DNA of 64,000 bases from Mesosutterella porci (GTDB taxonomy: Bacteria > Pseudomonadota > Gammaproteobacteria > Burkholderiales > Burkholderiaceae_F). The translations under genes and the position numbers were made by a program. Below, piece by piece: positions 45,706 through 54,367 of the stretch (position 1 is its first letter; each line of letters starts with the position of its first letter). The stretch lies in contig NZ_JAKNCT010000007.1 in assembly GCF_022134585.1 (NCBI RefSeq), forward strand, positions 62,001 through 126,000, written 5' to 3'. Under the pieces are notes generated by a model that made no database searches, had not been told where the DNA came from, and saw nothing but the letters and a program-made list of their open reading frames with translations.

Positions 45706-46773
45706 TCAGGCGCGCACCGTACCGCGCTTTATTCTTTTCTCAAGCCACTGGCTGTACCAGGACATCAGGAAAGAGGTGACGAAATAAATGAACCCTACGA
45801 AAAGATACCCAATGCCAAAAAACTCTCTCCAGACGGGATCTCCGAGCGCGAGCCTCAGGCTTCCAAGGAGATCATACATGGACACGACCGTCACCAGCGA
45901 GGTGTCCATGAAGGTCGACAGCAGGCTGTTGACAAAGGCCGGAATAACGGCCGCCAGGGCCTGAGGCAACAGCACGTACATGTAAGCCTGAAGCCTTGAA
46001 AGTCCCAGGGACTCCGCCGCCGCCATCTGAGCGGTTGGAATGGCCTGCAGTCCACCGCGCACGGTCTCTGCCATATAGGCGGCCTGGAACAGAACAATGC
46101 CCACTGCCACCCGCCAGAAAGTCGAGGACTCGGAGCCCACGGGCATCAGCAGCGGGAACACGAAGGCTGCGACAAACAGTACGGTGATCAGAGGGACTCC
46201 GCGGACCAGCTCGATATAGGCCGTGCACAGGTTGCGGACCAGCGGCAGTTCGGATCGCCTTCCGAGAGCCAGCAGGATGCCGATGGGCGCCGAGGCCGTC
46301 ATGCCGATCAGCGTGAGCATCACGGTAAGCGGCAGGCCGCCCCAGGAATCGGAATCCACCTCCTCGAGCCCCCAGATGCCGCCGTACATCAGCGCAAAGA
46401 AAACGGCTAGGGAAGCTGCCCACCCCGCCACAAGGAAGCGCACGCCCTTCCTGTTCCAGAACCGGGGCAGGGCCGTGAGCACGAGCATCACAAGGATGAT
46501 GGCCATGCCGACGGCCGGCCTCCACTGCTCCTCGTAGGGGAAGCGGCCAAAAATGATCAGGCGCCACTTCTCGGCGATGAACCCCCAGCAGGCGCCGGAC
46601 GCCCGGTGGCAGGCCTCTGCGTCCGCCCGAAACACCGCATCGGCCAGCCCCCACTGGACAAAGCGCCACAGCAAGACGGCACCCATCAGAACGCCAAGCA
46701 GGGTCACGCCCGCCGAGAACCACCCGGCAGAGCCGCGCGCCGTCCGCGCAGAAAGAAAGTTCAGTGTCTTCAT
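45706..46773 (-). CDS. aapM: General amino-acid ABC transporter permease (AapM/BztC-like)
   Basis: One of two membrane subunits of a broad-range L-amino-acid importer. The 355-residue protein has N-terminal helices, then the His/Glu/Gln permease domain with the EAA loop (AAAESLGLSRLQAYMYVLLP) that docks the ATPase. Its start overlaps aapQ by four bases (ATGA). The expected downstream ATPase gene (aapP) is absent. Confidence 0.88.
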   Translation of the reverse strand: MKTLNFLSARTARGSAGWFSAGVTLLGVLMGAVLLWRFVQWGLADAVFRADAEACHRASGACWGFIAEKWRLIIFGRFPYEEQWRPAVGMAIILVMLVLTALPRFWNRKGVRFLVAGWAASLAVFFALMYGGIWGLEEVDSDSWGGLPLTVMLTLIGMTASAPIGILLALGRRSELPLVRNLCTAYIELVRGVPLITVLFVAAFVFPLLMPVGSESSTFWRVAVGIVLFQAAYMAETVRGGLQAIPTAQMAAAESLGLSRLQAYMYVLLPQALAAVIPAFVNSLLSTFMDTSLVTVVSMYDLLGSLRLALGDPVWREFFGIGYLFVGFIYFVTSFLMSWYSQWLEKRIKRGTVRA

Positions 46774-47954
46774 GCTGCCGCTCCTATCCGCATGAAATGC
46801 GCGTTAATCACGTTCATGATGACGGACGTAATGAGGTTCAACAACAGGTACACCAGCATGATGAGGCAAATCATCTCCAGAGCCTGCCCGGTGGTATTGA
46901 TGGAGGTGTTGCCAATGCATACGACATCGGGATAGCCGATGACCACAGCAAGAGAAGAATTCTTCGTGAGGTTCATGAACTGGCTGGACAAGGGTGGAAT
47001 GGCCAGCTTCATGGCCTGCGGGAAAATGACATAGCTCGAGGTCTGGAGCGGAGACAGGCCCAGCGCGAGACCCGCGTCCCACTGCCCGACGCCAACAGAC
47101 TGAATCCCGGCCCGGATGACCTCCGCAATGGAGGCGGACGAAAAAAGGGTGAGCCCGAGCCAAAGGGCCAGGAACTCCGGTGTCAGGGATCCGCCGCCCT
47201 CCACAAGGAAGCCGTTGACGGCAGGATGACTCCAGCCCTGCAGCTGCCCGCAGATTGCCCAGACCAGGAACGCCGTGAGGAAAAAGGCCCCGAACGCCGC
47301 AAGCCAGGCCACCAGAAATGTAGAAGCCCTCAGGACGATGCGGCGCGTGAGCGCCGCAGCGGCCAGACCGGCAAGCAGACCCGCCAGGCAGGCCTCCGCG
47401 TTGTGGACCGGCACGGCGAACTGCAGCCCCGCCTTATCGAGGGTGAGCCACGCATCCGAACCGACCGTGGCCTCCATGTCCGGCAGCAGCTCCGTAATCA
47501 CCGTGTAAATAGCGAGCAGCCCTACGATCAGAGGGATGTTGCGATAAAGCTCAACGTGCGCCCAGCCTAAAAAATGAACAACCGGCTGGCGCGAAATCTT
47601 CATAAAGGCGACGACGATGCCCAAGATCGTGGCGGTAAAAATGCTGACGACAGCCACTTTCAGAGTGTTGAGGATCCCCACTGTGAAGGCTCTTAGAAAA
47701 GAGTCCGAGGAACTGAAGGGGATCAGCGACTCTCCGATCTCAAAGCCCGCCGGGTGGCTTAGGAAACCGAATCCGTTCTGGATGTTCCTGGCGGCCAGGT
47801 TTTCAGAGACATTGGACGCGAGAAGAAGGAAAAACGCTAGGAGGCCCCCCGCGATGGCCAGCTGTATCATAGCCTCCCTGAACTTTCTGATCTGCTGTCT
47901 GCGGCGCCAGGCGGCGTCTCCGCAGGGCGGCTCTGCTTTTTTGTAACCGAACAT
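46770..47954 (-). CDS. aapQ: General amino-acid ABC transporter permease (AapQ/BztB-like)
   Basis: The second permease subunit, 394 residues. A long N-terminal part with periplasmic loop precedes the permease domain, which carries VELYRNIPLIVGLLAIYTVI and the EAA loop DAGLALGLSPLQTSSYVIFP. The order J-Q-M matches Rhizobium aapJQMP and Rhodobacter bztABCD, less the last gene. A hairpin lies between it and aapJ. Confidence 0.88.
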   Translation of the reverse strand: MFGYKKAEPPCGDAAWRRRQQIRKFREAMIQLAIAGGLLAFFLLLASNVSENLAARNIQNGFGFLSHPAGFEIGESLIPFSSSDSFLRAFTVGILNTLKVAVVSIFTATILGIVVAFMKISRQPVVHFLGWAHVELYRNIPLIVGLLAIYTVITELLPDMEATVGSDAWLTLDKAGLQFAVPVHNAEACLAGLLAGLAAAALTRRIVLRASTFLVAWLAAFGAFFLTAFLVWAICGQLQGWSHPAVNGFLVEGGGSLTPEFLALWLGLTLFSSASIAEVIRAGIQSVGVGQWDAGLALGLSPLQTSSYVIFPQAMKLAIPPLSSQFMNLTKNSSLAVVIGYPDVVCIGNTSINTTGQALEMICLIMLVYLLLNLITSVIMNVINAHFMRIGAAA

Positions 47955-47979
47955 ATGGTTTCGGAAAGAACTTTGGGTT

Positions 47980-48024
47980 AAAGGCAGGCTCGCGGCCTTT
48001 CCCTGAGGCGGGCGGCCTGCCTTT
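47980..48024 (-). terminator. Intercistronic hairpin between aapJ and aapQ
   Basis: A perfect 10-bp stem (47980-47989 with 48015-48024) with a 25-base loop rich in GGCC repeats begins 11 bases after aapJ. On the minus strand it is followed by TTAACCC, a poor T-run. It likely protects aapJ mRNA or attenuates read-through so that the binding protein is made in excess over permease. Confidence 0.5.
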
Positions 48025-48035
48025 TCATGCTTCTT

Positions 48036-49064
48036 TTAGCGCATCGGGGGAGCCATCAGCAGCCCGCCCTTTGTCCACAGGCGGTTCAGCCCGCGCGACA
48101 GACCGAGGGGAGTCTTCGGCCCGAGATTAGCTTCAAAAGACTCGCCATAGTTGCCGACCTGCTTGATGATGCGGTAGGACCACTGCTTGTCCAAGCCGAT
48201 CATCTGCCCCAGATTCTCCTCCAGCCCGAGGAGGCGGCGAACGTTCGGGTTGTGGCTGCTCTTCATGGAGTCCACGTTGCTCTTCGTGATGCCCAGCTCC
48301 TCGGCCTCGAGCATGGTGTAGAAAGACCAGCGCACAATTTGAAACCAGTCCTCGTCCCCGCGGCGGATGGCCATGCCAAGAGGCTCTTTGGAAATGGTGT
48401 CCGGCAGGATGACGAAGTCATTGGGATTCTTAGCCCTCAGCCGGGCGCCGGCCAGATCGGAGCGGTCTGTCGTGTAGGCCTGGCAGCGTCCGGAAATGAA
48501 GGCACCCTGCGTGGCCTCCGTCGTACTGAACACAACCGGCTTGTATTTAATGTTGTTCGCCCTGGCGAAGTCCGCCAGATTCTTCTCGCTGGAGGTCCCG
48601 GTCTGGACGCAGATCGTCGCCCCGTTCAGCTTTTTGGCGGAATTAATCTTGTACTTCTTGGGCACCATGAAGCCCTGCCCGTCGATGTAATCTACGGCGA
48701 CAAAAACAGAGCCCTGGGAGGCGTCGCGGCTCATGGACCACGTCGTGTTGCGGGCGAGCAGGTCGATCTGGCCTGACTGCAGGGCCGTAAAGCGTTGCTC
48801 GGAGGCAAGCGGCACATACTTCACCTTGTTGGCATTGCCCAGAACTGCGGCGGCCACCGCCCGGCAGATGTCCACATCAAGGCCGCTCCAATGCCCCTTG
48901 CTGTCGGCATTGGAAAAGCCGGGAGCGGCCGTGTTGACGCCGCAAATCAGTGTGCCGCGGTGCTTGACGGCATTGAGGGTTTTTCCGGCGAAGGCCGGCG
49001 AGGCGCAAAGCGCTGCGGCTGCCGCGATGGCGAAGGCTGACACTACCTTTTTGCGAAGCTTCAT
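48036..49064 (-). CDS. aapJ: General amino-acid ABC transporter substrate-binding protein (AapJ-like)
   Basis: The periplasmic receptor of the importer. The ATG at 49064 (GGGAG site 6 bases upstream) gives 342 residues; a longer in-frame reading to 49133 is rejected. A Sec signal peptide (1-26, cleavage after AFA) precedes a family 3 solute-binding domain (GTLICGVNTAAPGFS, WSGLDVDICRAVAAAV). The GWSYRIIK-type C-terminal segment (KQWSYRIIKQVGNYGE) is typical of AapJ/BztA. Confidence 0.92.
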   Translation of the reverse strand: MKLRKKVVSAFAIAAAAALCASPAFAGKTLNAVKHRGTLICGVNTAAPGFSNADSKGHWSGLDVDICRAVAAAVLGNANKVKYVPLASEQRFTALQSGQIDLLARNTTWSMSRDASQGSVFVAVDYIDGQGFMVPKKYKINSAKKLNGATICVQTGTSSEKNLADFARANNIKYKPVVFSTTEATQGAFISGRCQAYTTDRSDLAGARLRAKNPNDFVILPDTISKEPLGMAIRRGDEDWFQIVRWSFYTMLEAEELGITKSNVDSMKSSHNPNVRRLLGLEENLGQMIGLDKQWSYRIIKQVGNYGESFEANLGPKTPLGLSRGLNRLWTKGGLLMAPPMR

Positions 49065-49265
49065 GGTTTTCTCCCTGACGGTCCTACGTTTTCTTCCCCC
49101 GCCGCCCGGCGTGGCTCCCCTGCAGACAGACACTCCTGAGCAAAAGAGGAATTTATTATTGAAAACTTTAGCAGACCGGCCCCGCCGAAAAACAGGGCCG
49201 TTTAGTTGATATTAGCTATTTCGGCCCCCTGCCGCTGTCTTTTTTGACTTAAAGCGAAGAAGAGC

Positions 49266-51773
49266 TCAACGCGCTCCTTTCTTTTTCTGACCCGCGGCCC
49301 TGGGCACCCGTTCCTCGAACTCGAAGCCCACCTTCCCCTTGCTGTCGAGCCTGAGGAAGGCCGAAAACTTCCGGTGCGTCTTGTTGGAAACGAACCCCTT
49401 CAGCAGATCGGTCTTGCCTTCCTTCAGAAGCTTCTCGAACTCTTTCCGGTCCAGCTCCTGCTGCAAAATGACCTTTCCCACGCGGAAGGAGCATTTCCCG
49501 GTGCCTCCCTTCAGCGCGTTCTCGCAGGCGTAGGCCATGGGCAGCTCGTAGAGCTTCCCTCCGCAGACAGGGCAGACCCCGATCGGACTAAGCGCGCTGA
49601 GGTCGGGTGCGGCAGTATCTGTGTCTTCGCGCGATGGACCGTCAAAAACAAACTCCAGCTTGTAGTCAGGAGCCGGCGTGAGGCGCAGCACAGCTGCAAA
49701 AGGCCGGCCCTGCTTGCTCACAAACCCCGTAAGCGGCCCGATCTTCTTCTTGGCGATCAGCTCCTCGACCTCCTCAGGCTCAAAGGTGCGTCCCCCGGGG
49801 TGCTTGGACAGGCTGAAGTCGCAGTCCTTATTGGTGCAGGCATACCGGCGGAACGTCTCTACCACCTCGCCGCCGCACTTCGGGCAGCGCTGCTTCAGAT
49901 GGATGGGATTGGCCAGCGGCACGGAGTCTCCCTCGTACTGCTTGGCCGCATCCACGATCCTGCGGGTCATGTTCCTGATGCCGTCCATAAACTCTTCTCG
50001 CGAGAGGCTTCCCTTTTCAATCTGCGCGAGGCGGCTCTCCCACTCGCCCGTGAGCTCTGGCTCGGACAGTTCTTCGATTTTCAGCCCCTTCAGCAGAGTC
50101 ATCAGCTCGAAAGCCTTGGCCGTAGGCCGCAGCTCCCTACCCTCGCGCAGAAGGTACTTCTGGACAATCAGTCCTTCGATGATGGCGGCCCGGGTGGCCG
50201 GCGTGCCGATTCCTTTTTCCTGCATGGCCGATCTCAGGGCATCATCCTCTACCATTTTGCCCGCGCCTTCCATGGCCGACAGCAGGGTGGCTTCCGTGTA
50301 GCGCGGCGGAGGAAGAGTCGTTTTCTCTAGGGGCTTCACCTCGTCCGTCCTGACGGTTTCGCCGGGCTTCAGTGCGGGAAGCCCCGCCTGGGCGCCGGCA
50401 GCATCTGCCCCGTAGACTTCGCGCCAGCCGGGCTTGACCAGTACGTTTCCCTTGGTCCGAAAGGATTCGCCCTCGACTTCAGTAATGCGCGTCGTCTCAT
50501 CGACTTCGGCCGCCGGATAAAAAACAGCCATGAAGCGGCGCGCAATCATGTCGTATATCTTGGCCTCCGGCTCCGAGAGCTTGGACGGAAGGTGATCCGA
50601 CAAAGGCACCAGGGCGAAATGGTCGCTGATTTTCGCCGTGTTGAAGATCCTCGGGTCGGGCTTCACCCAGCCCCCGCTGAGCGGTTGCGAGGCAATGCGG
50701 CTGAACTGCGGCAGCTGCGAGAGAAGCGACAGCGTCTTTCGCGCCTCCGGCACATAGTCCGTCGGCAGGCACTTGGCATCCGTTCGCGGATACGACAGCA
50801 CCTTGTGCTTTTCATAAAGCGCCTGCGCCAGGGCCAGAGTTGTCTTGGCGGTAAATCCGAAGCGATTGTTCGCCTCGCGCTGCAAAGTCGTCAGATCGAA
50901 CAGCGGGGGCGCGGAATGCTTGACCCTCTTGCGGCTTTCAGTCGCCTTTCCCGGCTTACCCCTACACTTCTCAGCCACGGCCTGCGCCTTCTCGCGCTCC
51001 CAGATCCTATCGGGCCGGTTCTCTCCGTCCGTTTTTTGCGACGGGTCGAACCACAGGCCCTCATAAGTCCCGTTCTCAGAGCTGAAGGAAGCCTGCACCT
51101 GCCAGTAGTCTCTGGGCTTGAAGGCGCGGATCTCCGCCTCGCGATTCACCACCACGGCGAGCGTCGGCGTCTGGACCCGGCCCACCGTTGTCAGGAAAAA
51201 GCCGCCGTTTTTGCTGTTAAAGGCCGTCATGGCCCGCGTTCCGTTGATCCCGACCAGCCAGTCGGCCTCCGAGCGGCTCCGTGCGGCCTGGGCAAGCGAC
51301 CGCATTTCTTCATCGGACCTCAGATGCTGGAAGGCGCTTCGAATGGACGCCGGAGTCATTGACTGCAGCCAAAGCCTCTGTATCGGCTGCTTCGCCTTTG
51401 TGGCCTGCACAATGTAGCGGAAAATGAGCTCTCCCTCGCGGCCCGCATCGCAAGCGTTGATGAGCCCGGTAATGTCCTTGCGCTTGATCAGCTTCGCGAG
51501 CAGCTTCAGCCGCGGGGCGGTTTTCGCGATGGGCTTCAGCTCGAACTTCGGGGGAATAAGGGGCAGGTGCGCAAAGGTCCACTTCCCCCGCTTGACGTCA
51601 TATTTGTCAGGAACTGCCAGCTCCAGGAGATGCCCGACAGCGCTGGCCACCACATACTGGTCGCCCTCAAAATAGTCTCCGGCATCGCTTTTTTTTCTTT
51701 CCATTCCGCCCAGAACTTTCTGGATGTCGTTGGCGACGGAAGGCTTTTCTGCAATGATCAGTTTTTTGCTCAT
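49266..51773 (-). CDS. topB: DNA topoisomerase III
   Basis: A type IA topoisomerase that decatenates DNA, often with RecQ. The 835-residue protein has the TOPRIM start KLIIAEKPSVANDI, the metal motif DAGREGE (109-115) and the catalytic Tyr328 in SYPRTDAK. Two C-terminal zinc-ribbon-like repeats (CPKCGG and CPVCGG) extend it beyond E. coli TopB (653 residues). The order topB-dprA-def-fmt is shared by many Burkholderiales. Confidence 0.94.
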   Translation of the reverse strand: MSKKLIIAEKPSVANDIQKVLGGMERKKSDAGDYFEGDQYVVASAVGHLLELAVPDKYDVKRGKWTFAHLPLIPPKFELKPIAKTAPRLKLLAKLIKRKDITGLINACDAGREGELIFRYIVQATKAKQPIQRLWLQSMTPASIRSAFQHLRSDEEMRSLAQAARSRSEADWLVGINGTRAMTAFNSKNGGFFLTTVGRVQTPTLAVVVNREAEIRAFKPRDYWQVQASFSSENGTYEGLWFDPSQKTDGENRPDRIWEREKAQAVAEKCRGKPGKATESRKRVKHSAPPLFDLTTLQREANNRFGFTAKTTLALAQALYEKHKVLSYPRTDAKCLPTDYVPEARKTLSLLSQLPQFSRIASQPLSGGWVKPDPRIFNTAKISDHFALVPLSDHLPSKLSEPEAKIYDMIARRFMAVFYPAAEVDETTRITEVEGESFRTKGNVLVKPGWREVYGADAAGAQAGLPALKPGETVRTDEVKPLEKTTLPPPRYTEATLLSAMEGAGKMVEDDALRSAMQEKGIGTPATRAAIIEGLIVQKYLLREGRELRPTAKAFELMTLLKGLKIEELSEPELTGEWESRLAQIEKGSLSREEFMDGIRNMTRRIVDAAKQYEGDSVPLANPIHLKQRCPKCGGEVVETFRRYACTNKDCDFSLSKHPGGRTFEPEEVEELIAKKKIGPLTGFVSKQGRPFAAVLRLTPAPDYKLEFVFDGPSREDTDTAAPDLSALSPIGVCPVCGGKLYELPMAYACENALKGGTGKCSFRVGKVILQQELDRKEFEKLLKEGKTDLLKGFVSNKTHRKFSAFLRLDSKGKVGFEFEERVPRAAGQKKKGAR

Positions 51774-51836
51774 GGGGGTCCAAGAGAAAAAGATAGATAT
51801 ATTTTTCAGGATAACAGCAACTTCAGGCCGGTGCTT

Positions 51837-52775
51837 TCAGCCCCGCCAGTCGGAAAGGCGGACCCTCGGATCAGACAGCCTGTTGATTTCGTTTGCGATA
51901 TCCTGCACGCTTTCCACCAGCGTGGCTCCGTTCCTAATCAGATGGTTCGGGCCTTTGGAGTGAGGGCTGTGGATATCGCCCGGCACAGCGAGAACATCGC
52001 GTCCCAGGTCGGCTGCGATTTTAGCCATCCCGACGGCCTTGGACATCGCTCCGGCCTCCATGATCACGACGGCCTGGCTCAGGGCCACGAGAAGATAATA
52101 GCGGGCCCGCAAGTTGGCCTCCGAAAATTGGGCGCCAGGCATCAGAAAGCCAAGCACAAGTCCCCTGCGGGCCGCCTCGGCCATCAGATCCCGGCACTGG
52201 GGCGGATAGACGCGGTTCAGGGGCGTCGCGCAGACAACGGCAGCGTCGCCTCCTTCAGACAGAGCCCCTTTCAGGGACTCGGCGTCCACTCCCTCCATCA
52301 TGGCACTGGCCAGAGCCAGATCCGCATGACCGAGCCCCGCTCCAAATTCGCGGGCCGTCCGGGCGCCCGACGGCGAAGGGCGCCGGGAGCCGAATATCGA
52401 TACGAACCGGCTCCGAAGGAGCTCCCTTCGACCCAGCCCGAACAAGACGAAAGGCGGAGAAGACAGCTGCAACAGCCCCCGGGGGTAGTCGGAATCAGCC
52501 AGCGTGACGGCAAACGCCCCGCTTACCCGGCCCGTCCACTCGAGCGCCTGTTCGACGGAGCGCTGTCTCTGCTCATCCATCGGGCCGGCGACCTGCCGCG
52601 CCTGTTCTGGGGAAAGCCTGGACTGCAACCGGTGCGGCCCGGCCTCCAGGACGCCCTCCGGGCCGCCGTACTCCCTCAGCAGGGCAACAGCATCCTTCAG
52701 ACCGAGGCCGGGCGCGGAGGAAAGAACCAGCCAGGCGCGTAATTCGTTTTCTGGTATTTTCAGATTCTCATCCAC
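51837..52775 (-). CDS. dprA: DprA/Smf-family protein, divergent and C-terminally short
   Basis: DprA loads RecA onto incoming single-stranded DNA in transformation. The 312-residue protein retains a Rossmann-like core: IFGSRRPS (127-134) and PGDIHSPHSKGPNHLIRNGA (265-284). The usual SGLARGID motif is altered to SAMMEGVDA (157-165), and the second-half segment normally containing RNR-IIAGLS reads ARYYLLVALS. The C-terminal winged helix of about 60 residues is missing. It may have reduced or changed activity. Its place upstream of def is the conserved one. Confidence 0.85.
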   Translation of the reverse strand: MDENLKIPENELRAWLVLSSAPGLGLKDAVALLREYGGPEGVLEAGPHRLQSRLSPEQARQVAGPMDEQRQRSVEQALEWTGRVSGAFAVTLADSDYPRGLLQLSSPPFVLFGLGRRELLRSRFVSIFGSRRPSPSGARTAREFGAGLGHADLALASAMMEGVDAESLKGALSEGGDAAVVCATPLNRVYPPQCRDLMAEAARRGLVLGFLMPGAQFSEANLRARYYLLVALSQAVVIMEAGAMSKAVGMAKIAADLGRDVLAVPGDIHSPHSKGPNHLIRNGATLVESVQDIANEINRLSDPRVRLSDWRG

Positions 52776-52871
52776 GGGCTCGCCTCGTAAAAATCGAATT
52801 ACAATTTTCGCCTATTCTCCGCCGGGCATCCAGAGCCCCGCTCCAGCCCGGCCCATTCTCTGGAGCATGAC

Positions 52872-53405
52872 GTGGCCAAACTGCCTATTGTTATTTATCC
52901 GAACCCTGTCCTTGCGGAACACTGCACCCCGGTCACCGAGTTTGATGAAAAGCTGGCCCAGCTTGCCGCAGACATGGCCGAAACGATGTACGCCGCTCCG
53001 GGCGTCGGCCTGGCCGCACCTCAGGTCGGAAAGACGCTGCGCCTGGTCGTCATTGATGTCTCTGAAGAGAAAAATCAGCTGCTTACGCTGGTCAACCCCC
53101 GGATCACCGCTTATTCGGAAGAAACCAAGGTCTGCGAAGAAGGCTGCCTGTCGCTGCCCGGGATCTGGGACAAAGTGAAGCGCCCGGCGGAAGTCACCGT
53201 GAGGGCGCAGGACCTGCAGGGGAACTTTTTCGAAAAGGACTGCGACGGACTGCTCGCCGTGTGCGTGCAACACGAGCTTGACCACCTCGACGGCGTCGTG
53301 TTCGTAGACCACCTGAGCCGGCTGAAAAAAGACCGCGACCTGAAGAAACTGCATAAACTCAAGCTCGAGGCGAAAAAAAAGAGGGCCGAGAGCGAGTCAC
53401 GCTGA
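52872..53405 (+). CDS. def: Peptide deformylase
   Basis: Removes the formyl group from nascent N-terminal Met. The 177-residue product starts with GTG (GGAG eight bases upstream) and has all three motifs: GVGLAAPQ (44-51), EGCLSLP (90-96, metal ligand C92) and QHELDH (133-138, H134 and H138 with E135). It is divergent from dprA. The last nine bases overlap the end of the converging hydrolase gene, which separates def from fmt. Confidence 0.97.
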   Translation: MAKLPIVIYPNPVLAEHCTPVTEFDEKLAQLAADMAETMYAAPGVGLAAPQVGKTLRLVVIDVSEEKNQLLTLVNPRITAYSEETKVCEEGCLSLPGIWDKVKRPAEVTVRAQDLQGNFFEKDCDGLLAVCVQHELDHLDGVVFVDHLSRLKKDRDLKKLHKLKLEAKKKRAESESR

Positions 53406-54308
53406 CCGCTTACTGATCGGATGAGCGGCCATGTGATCGGCCATCGCCGTTCCGAGCCTGGCACCAAGAGCCTCCGGAAAGTCGTGCCCCATGCCGCTCA
53501 CCATCAGCAGCTTCGCACCGGGAATCAGCCGGGCGGTCTCCCGGCCCGCGTCAGGAGGCAACAGCGGATCGCGGCTGCCGTGAAGCACCAGGGTTGGGGT
53601 CCGAATCTGCGAAACCGCCGGCCCGCGGTCGCCGCTTTTCAGAATAGCCAGAAGCTGCCGCCGCATCCCTTCCTGCGCCCGATCGCCGGGCGTCAGCCGC
53701 TCCAGAATGGCCTGTTTCTCCTGCTCGGTCCTCGGAAACTCGGGTGACCCGATGGCCCCGAGGAGCCGGTCCATGCTACGTGCCGCCTCCCGCTCTGAGT
53801 CCGCTCCGGGAGAAGAAAACACAACCGCACTGACGGCGCTCAGCCGCCCGAGCCCCGTTCTCGGGTTCCCGGTAGCGGAAGAAATGGAGGTGAGGCTCGC
53901 AGCCCTGTCCGGCGCAAGCCGGCACAGCTCCTGAGCCACCATCCCGCCCATTGAAATTCCCCCGACATGGAACCGCTCCAGGCTCAGATCATCGGCGGTG
54001 CGCAGCGCGTCCCGCGCCATATCCTCCAGATCGTAAGGCGCCTCGACTCTGAGCCGCAGAAGGTCCTTGAAGATGGAGGCCAAAAGCATCGGCATGCCCA
54101 CTTTTCCTTCCATATAGGGCGAGTTCCCTGAATCACGGTTCTCTATGACCACCACGCGGTATCCGCGCTTTGCCAGACAGCCGGTGAAAGACCTCGGCCA
54201 GAGCCATCCCGGCATTCCGAGCCCCGGTATCAGAAGAACCGGCTCCCCGGCGGCGCTTCCCGTCTCCGTCACCGCCAGACGGACGCCGTTGCTTGCCTTT
54301 GCTCGCAT
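53397..54308 (-). CDS. Alpha/beta-hydrolase fold protein
   Basis: A serine hydrolase of 303 residues. The triad is readable: Ser119 in the elbow GISMG, Asp247 in HGSRDPL and His275 in GMGHDF. The oxyanion segment is IPGLGMPGWLW. The substrate is unknown; no signal peptide is seen. It lies between def and fmt on the opposite strand, an interruption of the usual def-fmt pair, and may be a later insertion. Confidence 0.85.
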   Translation of the reverse strand: MRAKASNGVRLAVTETGSAAGEPVLLIPGLGMPGWLWPRSFTGCLAKRGYRVVVIENRDSGNSPYMEGKVGMPMLLASIFKDLLRLRVEAPYDLEDMARDALRTADDLSLERFHVGGISMGGMVAQELCRLAPDRAASLTSISSATGNPRTGLGRLSAVSAVVFSSPGADSEREAARSMDRLLGAIGSPEFPRTEQEKQAILERLTPGDRAQEGMRRQLLAILKSGDRGPAVSQIRTPTLVLHGSRDPLLPPDAGRETARLIPGAKLLMVSGMGHDFPEALGARLGTAMADHMAAHPISKRSA

Positions 54309-54367
54309 TTTTTACAATACCTCCATTCCCACAGGCATCGAGCCTGTTTCGGCATTGGAATTCCGAC

